Assembly (NCBI GenBank): GCA_022771185.1
Contig: JALFCJ010000121.1
Span: 1 to 6,159 of the forward strand
DNA: 6,159 nt
Origin: Spirochaetales bacterium
Lineage (GTDB): Bacteria > Spirochaetota > Spirochaetia > Sphaerochaetales > Sphaerochaetaceae
Direction of reading: 5' to 3'
The notes under the pieces are model-generated. The model saw only the letters and a program-made list of their open reading frames with translations, had not been told where the DNA came from and did no database searches. Positions 1-4,820 of this stretch are shown piece after piece. Position 1 is the first letter of the stretch. Every line of letters begins with the position of its first letter. A program made the position numbers and the translations under genes.

Positions 1-31
1 GTCACCGGCGAATCACGAATATATAAGTTTT

Positions 32-66
32 GCCTAGAACGATTCCGAGGGGCAGATCCTCTAGGC
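32..66 (+). other. Inverted repeat in the leader upstream of the Rpn gene
   Basis: A perfect 7-base inverted repeat (GCCTAGA at 32-38, TCTAGGC at 60-66) encloses a 21-base loop. It would be a stem-loop if transcribed. The same GCCTA/TAGGC words recur at 95-99 and 159-163, so this stem could exchange partners with the SD-masking stem just downstream. No tail of T residues follows, so it does not look like a terminator. Its role is unknown. Confidence 0.35.
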
Positions 67-94
67 CGATTAGTTTAAAGTTTGAAATCCTAAC

Positions 95-163
95 GCCTAT
101 GCCTCCCTGAGATATCTCGTAGGAGATGTCTTACTCTCCAAATAGAAAAAGGAGGGGGTAGGC
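95..163 (+). promoter_or_regulatory. Possible SD-sequestering leader structure of the Rpn gene
   Basis: The SD of the Rpn gene (AAAGGAGG, 148-155, 11 bases before ATG 167) can pair with upstream sequence. GCCTA (95-99) is complementary to TAGGC (159-163), and CCTCC (102-106) to GGAGG (151-155), with a small TG/GGG internal loop between them. The helix encloses a second hairpin whose arms are 108-118 and 123-133 (11 pairs, two of them G-U) with a GTAG loop. If transcription starts upstream of 95, the ribosome site of the full-length toxin would be masked while the internal start at 953 stays open. This was read by eye and no folding energy was computed. Confidence 0.4.
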
Positions 164-166
164 TCT

Positions 167-1141
167 ATGTCAAAAAACAAGCAACCCTCGGTGCCTCTTG
201 TTAGAAGCGGGCGGGAATCATCGAAAGTGAAAAAGGGTAAGAAAAGTAAACCCAAGATTCACAATAACCTCGTAAAGGAATACCTGAAACGTCCAGAGAT
301 ATTCGCAGATTTTGTATCTGGAATATTCAACGATAAGATGATTATCACACCGGATATGCTCAGCGATGCAGATACCACCTATGAAATGAATGATGAAATT
401 GTGGAAGGTAACACACGTATCTGTATTACAAAAGAGCTTATCCGAGATGTAGCTAAGAATGTCACGGATAAAAATGGTAATCAGTGCCTTGTTTGTATAG
501 AGGATCAAAGTAGGTATGACAAGAATATGCCCATTCGAGTCTCAATGTATGATTCCTTGTCGTTAAACTCCCTGGCATCAAAGAAGTTTATTCCTACTTT
601 AACTCTGGTTTGTAATTGGGATAAGAAACCTTTTCCTAATCCAACCACACTTTCGTCTTTAGTCAACTCGCCATTTTTAAAAGTGTTTGGTGAATATATG
701 CTGAAGCTTCTACTTGCTGTATTCAACGTTGTAGAATACATTTATAGTCAAGAGAAGTATAGTTTTCGAACTGAGCTTCGAACCGTATTTGCATATGTTT
801 CTGGTGCTCTGAACAAGTTGACCATGGAGGAGATAATTGAGAAGTGTCCTTGGATAGTAGGGGAAAAGGTTTCAAAGCAAGGAGCGAGAATTGTCTTTCA
901 GTATATGCATATTGATATTGAAGTTGAAAAATTAGATGAGGAGGAAAATGATATGGTATCAATCTATCAGCAAAAGATAAATGAAGAGAAAGAGAAATCT
1001 AGAATCGATAATACTTATGAGTTGGCATTATCTCTTTCCAAGCTTTACAATCGTACTTTCGAAAGTATGCTTGATGACTTCAAGACAACTCCAGAAGTAA
1101 GAAAGATCTGCATGGAGAGATATAGTAAGGTTGTAGGTTGA
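167..1141 (+). CDS. Rpn family PD-(D/E)XK nuclease (full-length, RpnL-like)
   Basis: Predicted DNA endonuclease of the Rpn (recombination-promoting nuclease, 'transposase YhgA-like') family, cytoplasmic, probably a phage-defence toxin. The N-terminus is basic and low in complexity (residues about 20-30). The nuclease core runs from about 38 to 215. The PD-(D/E)XK signature is visible as RDVAKNV with D94, then IEDQS with E112 and Q114. It is followed by the family block MPIRVSMYD (121-129), which corresponds to the MPVRNMLYD-like block usual in relatives. Residues 263-324 form a separate charged helical tail that can also be translated alone. The length of 324 is normal for the family and no frameshift is seen. 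The ATG at 167 is chosen because AAAGGAGG lies 11 bases upstream. Despite the 'transposase' label often given to this family, no terminal repeats or other transposon parts are visible. The nuclease class is fairly certain; the defence role is inferred from E. coli relatives. Confidence 0.8.
   Translation: MSKNKQPSVPLVRSGRESSKVKKGKKSKPKIHNNLVKEYLKRPEIFADFVSGIFNDKMIITPDMLSDADTTYEMNDEIVEGNTRICITKELIRDVAKNVTDKNGNQCLVCIEDQSRYDKNMPIRVSMYDSLSLNSLASKKFIPTLTLVCNWDKKPFPNPTTLSSLVNSPFLKVFGEYMLKLLLAVFNVVEYIYSQEKYSFRTELRTVFAYVSGALNKLTMEEIIEKCPWIVGEKVSKQGARIVFQYMHIDIEVEKLDEEENDMVSIYQQKINEEKEKSRIDNTYELALSLSKLYNRTFESMLDDFKTTPEVRKICMERYSKVVG
938..944 (+). promoter_or_regulatory. Internal ribosome binding site for the RpnS-like start
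   Basis: GAGGAGG lies inside the Rpn reading frame and ends 8 bases before the in-frame ATG at 953, which is better spacing than the SD of the full-length gene. It falls in the acidic stretch LDEEEND (256-262), where GAG and GAA codons make such a motif easy by chance. The fact that the stand-alone copy downstream begins at the same residue makes real use more likely. Confidence 0.6.
953..1141 (+). CDS. Intragenic RpnS-like antitoxin, in frame with the Rpn gene
   Basis: Starting at the in-frame ATG 953 (codon 263 of the Rpn gene), this gives a 62-residue protein beginning MVSIYQQKINEEKEK and ending MERYSKVVG. It is charged and predicted helical. In E. coli, Rpn C-terminal domains are made separately from internal starts (RpnS) and block the toxic full-length protein (RpnL); the size and position here fit that model. 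Direct sequence evidence is the SD GAGGAGG (938-944) with 8-base spacing, and an independent copy at 1326-1514 that starts at exactly this methionine. Translation from this start is inferred, not shown. The alternative is that the methionine is only internal and the SD-like run reflects Glu codons. Confidence 0.6.
   Translation: MVSIYQQKINEEKEKSRIDNTYELALSLSKLYNRTFESMLDDFKTTPEVRKICMERYSKVVG
953..1141 (+). repeat. Direct repeat, copy 1 (3' end of the Rpn gene)
   Basis: These 189 bases match 1326-1514 without gaps at 173 positions (about 91.5 percent), including exact runs of 44 bases (968-1011) and 65 bases (1013-1077). Seven of the changed codons are silent and five alter the residue (N20K, T45V, S58T, V60S, V61I in RpnS numbering). 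Four of these five lie in the last 18 residues. Confidence 0.95.
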
Positions 1142-1201
1142 TCTCCTGCAATGGAATAGTGCTTTTGTTTAATCTGTCACTATTGAATCGGAAATTACTT
1201 G

Positions 1202-1227
1202 GCCCGTAGATAATTAATCCTGCGGGC
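1202..1227 (+). terminator. Stem-loop between the Rpn gene and the solo RpnS copy
   Basis: GCCCGTAG (1202-1209) pairs with CTGCGGGC (1220-1227), 8 pairs with one G-U, around a 10-base AT-rich loop. It lies 60 bases after the Rpn stop. The following sequence, TTGATAAAAT, is not a proper U-tract, so termination may be weak or absent. It could instead partly insulate the downstream gene or stabilise the upstream mRNA. Confidence 0.4.
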
Positions 1228-1325
1228 TTGATAAAATCTATACGATAAAAAAGACACTGTTTTTAGGTTGATGCTTGAAAATAAAAACAGAAATCAACAT
1301 TGTTGAGATAATTGAGGATAAAACT

Positions 1326-1514
1326 ATGGTATCGATTTACCAGCAAAAGATAAATGAAGAGAAAGAGAAATCTAGAATCGATAAGACTTATGAGTTGGCA
1401 TTATCTCTTTCCAAGCTTTACAATCGTACTTTCGAAAGTATGCTTGATGATTTCAAGGTAACTCCTGAAGTAAGAAAGATCTGCATGGAGAGGTATACAA
1501 AGAGTATTGGATGA
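1326..1514 (+). CDS. Stand-alone RpnS-like protein (solo Rpn C-terminal domain)
   Basis: A 62-residue protein with 57 residues identical to the C-terminus of the Rpn protein just upstream. ATG 1326 is preferred: it corresponds exactly to the internal start at 953, and GAGG (1314-1317) sits 8 bases before it. The frame is open back to a TGA at 1269, so a TTG start at 1275 would add 17 residues (NIVEIIEDKT region). These weakly resemble residues before the internal start of the Rpn gene (IDIEVEKLDEEEND), so the copy may be the tail of a second Rpn gene that lost its nuclease part. No convincing separate promoter is seen; readthrough from the Rpn gene is possible. By analogy with RpnS it could act as an extra or decoy antitoxin. 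The alternative is a decaying remnant, although no stop or frameshift interrupts it. Confidence 0.6.
   Translation: MVSIYQQKINEEKEKSRIDKTYELALSLSKLYNRTFESMLDDFKVTPEVRKICMERYTKSIG
1326..1514 (+). repeat. Direct repeat, copy 2
   Basis: Second member of the 189-base direct repeat described at 953-1141, starting 373 bases downstream of the first. High identity begins sharply at the ATG, while upstream of it only scattered similarity remains. Divergence rises again in the last 18 codons. Confidence 0.95.
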
Positions 1515-1543
1515 AAAATAGGGTATCCCTTGCGTGGTCACCC
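1514..1543 (-). terminator. Possible weak terminator for the minus-strand gntR unit
   Basis: In the 55-base gap between converging genes, the minus strand reads GGGT, an interrupted inner CC/GG pair, then ACCC followed by TATTTTT (opposite plus-strand 1514-1520). An alternative fold is a 4-pair hairpin AGGG-ATA-CCCT just before the T run. Both stems are short. A 12-base palindrome AAAAGGCCTTTT (1560-1571) overlaps the stop codon of the membrane-protein gene. Confidence 0.35.
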
Positions 1544-1569
1544 AAATAGTTGATCTCAAAAAAGGCCTT

Positions 1570-2079
1570 TTAGTTGTTATTCTCTTTCTCTGTTGCTTCG
1601 TTTTCCGGTTCGTTTATTTTATTCAAGAACTCAACAAAACCTTTAGCCATTTCTGTAATAGACTTAACAATGAAGCTCTTTTTCTTAAACTTACCAGTGG
1701 AGGCCTGGAGAGTAAGTGTTTCCTCTCTCAGATGAACCAAAATTTTGACACCGTTTTCATCATCTACTAGTTCAGCTCCTTCGAACTCATTGAATCTGAA
1801 TGTTCTTAAGTCTCCATCCCATGCAATGACAGCTCGTTTTCTTCCGTCATCTCTGACACAAACTATACCTTCTTCCTTTTCTGTTATAAGACGCATAGTA
1901 GGGCTGCCTTTCCAATCTTTACCAAGCTTAAGAATCTCGTTGTCGATAGGAGCAAAGAGGGCATTGTATTTCATTTCGTTTGCCTGGTCTCTCTTTTTCT
2001 TTGTTGCTGTAGCGTAAATATTGAAGAGAGTTATTCCCAGCATAATAAATAGAAGTATGTATCCGATAATACTACCCAT
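1570..2079 (-). CDS. Hypothetical single-pass membrane protein
   Basis: I do not recognise this 169-residue protein. Residues about 4-24 (IIGYILLFIMLGITLFNIYA) form one hydrophobic helix directly followed by the basic run KKKR (27-30), so the rest probably lies in the cytoplasm, anchored at the inner face. Residues 35-155 look like a small mixed alpha/beta domain with alternating strands (IVCVRDD, RAVIAWD, TFRFNEFEGAELVDD, VKILVHL) and a final helix. The pattern faintly recalls PH-like domains, which is only an impression. The tail is acidic and ends in three asparagines. The start is supported by AAGGAG six to seven bases upstream, formed by the last codons of the GntR gene. The 3-base gap after that gene's stop implies translational coupling and a shared transcript. 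Confidence 0.7.
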   Translation of the reverse strand: MGSIIGYILLFIMLGITLFNIYATATKKKRDQANEMKYNALFAPIDNEILKLGKDWKGSPTMRLITEKEEGIVCVRDDGRKRAVIAWDGDLRTFRFNEFEGAELVDDENGVKILVHLREETLTLQASTGKFKKKSFIVKSITEMAKGFVEFLNKINEPENEATEKENNN

Positions 2080-2082
2080 GTT

Positions 2083-2712
2083 TTACTCCTTATTTTTGTT
2101 ATGCATGATGTGCTCATACATAAGATTCTTCGCATCTTCTTTTTTGCCACTTTTCAATAGCTCTATCAACTGCATGTGTTGTGATAAATATGAAGAAAGT
2201 TCTTCGTTGTTTTCATTCTGTGCAACACGTAATAGCTGGATCTTGGCATCCAGTCTTTCATATACATCCTTCATTGCACTGTTATCTGAAACACCCACAA
2301 GAGCCAGATGGAACATTGAGTCCAATTCAAAGGATTTGGCTCTGTTTCCTATTGCCAAGGCATACTGACAATCAGAAGCATAACGACAAATAGTTTCTAG
2401 ATTGTTCTTGAAACTCTCTTCATTAATATGATCAATAGCAAAGTTCTCCAGGTATATTCTGAACTCAGCTATATCATCAGACTCTTTTTTACTGAGACTT
2501 ATGACAGAAGAGTGGGAACGAGGTTCCATTTGTACTAGGCCATAGGTACTTAATCTCTTTAGCGCTTCTCTTATAGGTGTACGTGATACACCGAATTGAG
2601 AGGCGAGACTATCTTCACTGATTTTACTTCCACAAGGTATTTTACCAGATAATATTTCATCCTTAACTAAATCATAAACTTGATCTGCTAAACTTTTAGA
2701 TACTAACTTCAT
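2083..2712 (-). CDS. GntR family transcriptional regulator, FadR subfamily (FCD domain)
   Basis: A 209-residue DNA-binding regulator, likely a repressor released by a small organic acid or sugar metabolite. The N-terminal winged helix-turn-helix spans about 8-72, with the typical GntR run ASQFGVSRTPIREALKRL (37-54). The FCD effector domain follows (about 75-205) and keeps the usual metal-binding set: D131, H135 (DSMFH), H179 (SQH) and H201 (YEH). The length is normal for the subfamily. ATG 2712 is the only reasonable start: an in-frame TAA lies four codons upstream and the next methionine is residue 62. No SD is seen before it. It is divergent from the transketolase operon, and TGTATACA palindromes of the type bound by this subfamily occur in the shared intergenic region, so control of that operon and of itself is likely. 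The ligand cannot be deduced. Confidence 0.9.
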   Translation of the reverse strand: MKLVSKSLADQVYDLVKDEILSGKIPCGSKISEDSLASQFGVSRTPIREALKRLSTYGLVQMEPRSHSSVISLSKKESDDIAEFRIYLENFAIDHINEESFKNNLETICRYASDCQYALAIGNRAKSFELDSMFHLALVGVSDNSAMKDVYERLDAKIQLLRVAQNENNEELSSYLSQHMQLIELLKSGKKEDAKNLMYEHIMHNKNKE

Positions 2713-2718
2713 TGTTAT

Positions 2719-2747
2719 AACTTAACGCTGAAGTTTTAAGTTGTCAA
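2719..2747 (-). promoter_or_regulatory. Candidate promoter of the gntR gene
   Basis: On the minus strand a perfect TTGACA -35 box (2747-2742) is followed 16-17 bases later by a poor -10 (TTAAGT or TAAGTT, 2725-2719). The start of transcription would fall at or next to the ATG at 2712, which would make the mRNA leaderless and explain the missing SD. Palindrome 1 lies five bases upstream of the -35 box. The weak -10 keeps confidence low. Confidence 0.35.
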
Positions 2748-2752
2748 GAAAA

Positions 2753-2764
2753 ATTGTATACAAA
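2753..2764. promoter_or_regulatory. Putative GntR operator 1
   Basis: ATTGTATACAAA contains the 10-base perfect palindrome TTGTATACAA with a GT-AT-AC core, the form typical of FadR-subfamily operators. It lies immediately upstream of the candidate gntR -35 box, a position suited to autoregulation. Confidence 0.6.
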
Positions 2765-2800
2765 GAACAATTGAAACATAAAGTATTTAAATCATTAAAA

Positions 2801-2812
2801 AATGTATACAAT
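2801..2812. promoter_or_regulatory. Putative GntR operator 2
   Basis: AATGTATACAAT carries the same TGTATACA core (2803-2810) with one outer mismatch in the palindrome. Its centre is 48 bases from operator 1 and 158 bases (about 15 helical turns) from operator 3, so it could serve as an auxiliary site for looping. Confidence 0.5.
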
Positions 2813-2859
2813 TATCAAACAACCAAAATTAAGAGAGAAATATATTAGATAAAAGAAAT

Positions 2860-2913
2860 AAAGTGGGCACAAAATTAAGGAATTAACTATCGAAATTTCA
2901 AAAAAAGTGGGCA
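2860..2913 (+). repeat. Short direct repeats upstream of the transketolase promoter
   Basis: AAAGTGGGCA occurs at 2860-2869 and again at 2904-2913, 44 bases apart. Each is followed shortly by a related ATTAAG-nn-ATT-n-AC segment (2873-2887 and 2921-2935), the second of which contains the -35 box. This may be a small duplicated promoter segment or a tandem activator site. No known regulator is recognised. Confidence 0.5.
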
Positions 2914-2930
2914 TGTGAATAATTAAGAGA

Positions 2931-2959
2931 TTGACAGAGACTAAATGCTATGGTAAAAA
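2931..2959 (+). promoter_or_regulatory. Predicted sigma-70 promoter of the transketolase operon
   Basis: TTGACA (2931-2936) is a consensus -35 box. After 17 bases comes TAAAAA (2954-2959), a moderate -10 preceded by TGG, that is an extended -10 TGn. Transcription would start near 2966, inside operator 3, leaving a leader of about 24 bases. Confidence 0.6.
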
Positions 2960-2970
2960 TTGTATACAAT
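2959..2970. promoter_or_regulatory. Putative GntR operator 3, overlapping the transcription start
   Basis: ATTGTATACAAT is a perfect 12-base palindrome. It touches the -10 box and covers the predicted start of transcription, so a bound repressor would block RNA polymerase. It is followed by a further half-like ATACAA (2971-2976). A TTG codon inside it (2960) can extend the transketolase frame upstream but has no SD. Confidence 0.7.
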
Positions 2971-2974
2971 ATAC

Positions 2975-2982
2975 AAAAGGAG
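2975..2982 (+). promoter_or_regulatory. Ribosome binding site that sets the transketolase start
   Basis: AAAAGGAG ends 7 bases before ATG 2990. This fixes the start at 2990 rather than at the in-frame TTG 2960, whose codons would read through the operator and this SD. Confidence 0.85.
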
Positions 2983-2989
2983 TGTGCCC

Positions 2990-3883
2990 ATGAGTGACAA
3001 ATTAAATGAATTGTTGGCTGATGCTGGCAAAAGAAGATACAGTTCTGATGAACTGGCCTTCATGGCAGCAGCATTTAGAGAGAATATGTTCACTATCCTT
3101 CATGAACGTGGAACAGGACACTGGGGTGGTTCTGCTTCCAGTGCAGAATTGACAACTTGTCTTTACTTCAATAGGTTGAACGTGGATCCAAAGAATCCAA
3201 GATGGGAAGACAGAGATAGATTTGTCCTCAGCAAGGGACACGCATCTGTCAACCTTTATACTGTGCTTGCAGCAAGAGGATACTTCCCAATGGATGATGT
3301 ACATTCATTCAGAAAGCTTGGTTCATATCTTCAGGGACATCCGGCAATGAACAAGATTCCTGGTGTCGATATGTCTACAGGTGCTCTTGGCCACGGAATC
3401 AGCGTAGCTGTCGGTATGGCACTTGCCGCAAAGCTTAGTGGAAAGAATTACAAGACATATGTCATGACAGGTGAAGGTTGTCTTAACGAAGGACAGAGCT
3501 GGGAAGCGTTGATGTTCGCTGCAAAAGAAAAGATTGAAAACCTTGTTCTTCTTATTGACTACAACAAAGTACAGCTTGATGGAACAGAGGATCAGATCAT
3601 GCCTCTCGAGCCATTAAAGGAGAAGCTGGAAGCATTCGGTTGGCTTGTTAACGATGAAAAGTACGATGGAAACAAAACTTCCGATATCCTTAAGTCTTTC
3701 CAGTGGCTGGATTCAACTCCAAACGTTCCAAAGTGTGTAATCTACGACACAATCAAGGGAAAGGGTGTTGATTTCTCAGAAGGAAAAAATACATGGCATG
3801 GCGCAGTAATTGATGACGAGCACTATGAAATCGGCATAAAGCAGCTTAGAAAAGACAAAGAGGAAAAGGAGGCAAGACTATGA
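2990..3883 (+). CDS. Transketolase, N-terminal (thiamine diphosphate binding) subunit
   Basis: A 297-residue N-terminal half of a split transketolase. Transketolase moves a two-carbon ketol unit between a ketose and an aldose in the cytoplasm, using thiamine diphosphate and Mg2+. Hallmarks in order: GHWGGSASSAEL (43-54), SKGHAS with H84, GHPAMNKIPGVDMSTGALGHG (116-136), then the cofactor motif GEG (161-163) closed by N192 in IDYNK about 30 residues later, and DTIKGKGV (253-260). The length matches the first half of a normal transketolase of about 620-670 residues. ATG 2990 is supported by its SD. Its stop overlaps the start of the C-terminal subunit (ATGA), which implies coupled translation and a 1:1 complex. 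It lies under a probable GntR operator. The substrate may be a central pentose phosphate or a more specialised sugar (for instance apulose phosphate or sulfofructose type); the sequence does not decide. Confidence 0.93.
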   Translation: MSDKLNELLADAGKRRYSSDELAFMAAAFRENMFTILHERGTGHWGGSASSAELTTCLYFNRLNVDPKNPRWEDRDRFVLSKGHASVNLYTVLAARGYFPMDDVHSFRKLGSYLQGHPAMNKIPGVDMSTGALGHGISVAVGMALAAKLSGKNYKTYVMTGEGCLNEGQSWEALMFAAKEKIENLVLLIDYNKVQLDGTEDQIMPLEPLKEKLEAFGWLVNDEKYDGNKTSDILKSFQWLDSTPNVPKCVIYDTIKGKGVDFSEGKNTWHGAVIDDEHYEIGIKQLRKDKEEKEARL

Positions 3884-4809
3884 GCATGGCAATGAGAGAA
3901 GCTTTCGGAAAGCACATGGCTGAAATTGGAAAAGATCATCCAGAAATGGTTGTTCTCGATGCAGACGTATCTTCCTCAACAAAGAGCGCACTCTTTGGTA
4001 AGGCATTTCCTGAGAGATTCTTCAACGTAGGTGTTGCAGAAGGGAACCTAGCTGGTGTTGCAGCAGGACTAGCTACTTGCGGATATCATCCGGTGATCAA
4101 CGCATTTGCAATCTTCTTAAGCCTCAAGAGTACTGACCAGATCAGAAATGATATGTGTTACAACTCTCTTCCTTGTGTAATCGCAGGAGCTTATGGTGGA
4201 CTTTCCGACTCCTTCGATGGAGCTAGCCATCAGGCAATTGAAGATATTGCTATCTTCCGTTCCCTTCCGAACATGGAAGTAATTGTTCCTTCTGATGCTC
4301 ATCAGGCTGAACTTGCACTTGATTACGCTCTTACAAGAAAGAACCCTGTTTATATCAGACTTAACAGAAACGCTATGCCTGACATCGATACAGATAGAGA
4401 TGCTTTCATGGCAGGAAAGGCAATCAAGATGAGAGAAGGTAAGGACATCACAATTGCTGCAAACGGAATTACTGCTTCTTATGCAATGGAGGCTGCAGAG
4501 GCACTCAGTAAGGAAGGAATCGAAGCAGAAGTATTCTCTGTACCTTTCATCAAGCCACTAGATGCCGAGTCCCTCTTTGCTTCCGCTGAAAAGACAGGTA
4601 GACTCTTGACAGTTGAAGAGCACCTTCTTGCTGGAGGTTTTGCTTCTTCACTTGCAGAAGTAGCATTTAAGCGTGGTCTCAATGCAAAGGTTGACAACAT
4701 TGCATTTGAAGATAAGTTTGGTGAGACAGGACCATATATCGACCTTTTGGCAAAATATGGAATCAGTAAAGAAAACATTGTTGAAAGAGCAAAGGCTCTT
4801 ATCAAATAA
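3880..4809 (+). CDS. Transketolase, C-terminal (pyrimidine-binding) subunit
   Basis: The 309-residue partner of the preceding subunit. It supplies the pyrimidine-binding domain (about 1-170) and the C-terminal transketolase domain (about 187-309). The catalytic glutamate that activates thiamine diphosphate is E54 in NVGVAEGNLAGVAAG (49-63). GASHQAIEDIAIFRSLPNM (114-132) with H117, the VIVPSD motif and NPVYIRLNR (155-163) with possible substrate-contacting arginines are typical. LTVEEHLLAGGF (243-254) marks the last domain. AAAGGAGG (3865-3872) lies 7 bases before the ATG, inside the end of the upstream gene. Split transketolases are common in anaerobic Bacillota, spirochaetes and archaea. A second ATG two codons in would change little. 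It is followed after 11 bases by the dehydrogenase gene. Confidence 0.93.
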   Translation: MSMAMREAFGKHMAEIGKDHPEMVVLDADVSSSTKSALFGKAFPERFFNVGVAEGNLAGVAAGLATCGYHPVINAFAIFLSLKSTDQIRNDMCYNSLPCVIAGAYGGLSDSFDGASHQAIEDIAIFRSLPNMEVIVPSDAHQAELALDYALTRKNPVYIRLNRNAMPDIDTDRDAFMAGKAIKMREGKDITIAANGITASYAMEAAEALSKEGIEAEVFSVPFIKPLDAESLFASAEKTGRLLTVEEHLLAGGFASSLAEVAFKRGLNAKVDNIAFEDKFGETGPYIDLLAKYGISKENIVERAKALIK

Positions 4810-4820
4810 GGAGTAAAATA

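Noticed and set aside
1..78. Open frame on the plus strand entering from the left edge (reads ...ESRIYKFCLERFRG... to a TAA at 76)
   Set aside because: It has only 25 codons, unusual CGA-rich codon use and no recognisable family. It overlaps a good inverted repeat and may be chance. It could still be the tail of an upstream gene.
20..100. tRNA or small structural RNA gene in the left leader
   Set aside because: No acceptor stem, anticodon arm or T-loop pattern can be assembled, and the TTTGAAATCC run only superficially resembles a T-arm.
1..1514. Insertion sequence or transposon, because Rpn proteins are often labelled transposases
   Set aside because: There are no terminal inverted repeats, no target-site duplication and no DDE or HUH transposase. 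The repeat at 953/1326 is a direct repeat of coding sequence. The family is a PD-(D/E)XK nuclease.
953..1514. CRISPR-like or tandem repeat array
   Set aside because: There are only two copies, the unit is 189 bases long and codes for protein, and there are no spacers.
1560..1571. AAAAGGCCTTTT palindrome as a bidirectional terminator
   Set aside because: As a hairpin it would have no loop unless the GGCC is unpaired, leaving only four A-T pairs. It also overlaps the stop codon of the membrane-protein gene.
2960..2989. In-frame TTG start 10 codons upstream of the transketolase ATG
   Set aside because: It lies within the operator palindrome and would translate the SD. The ATG at 2990 has an ideal SD at 7-base spacing and a normal N-terminus.
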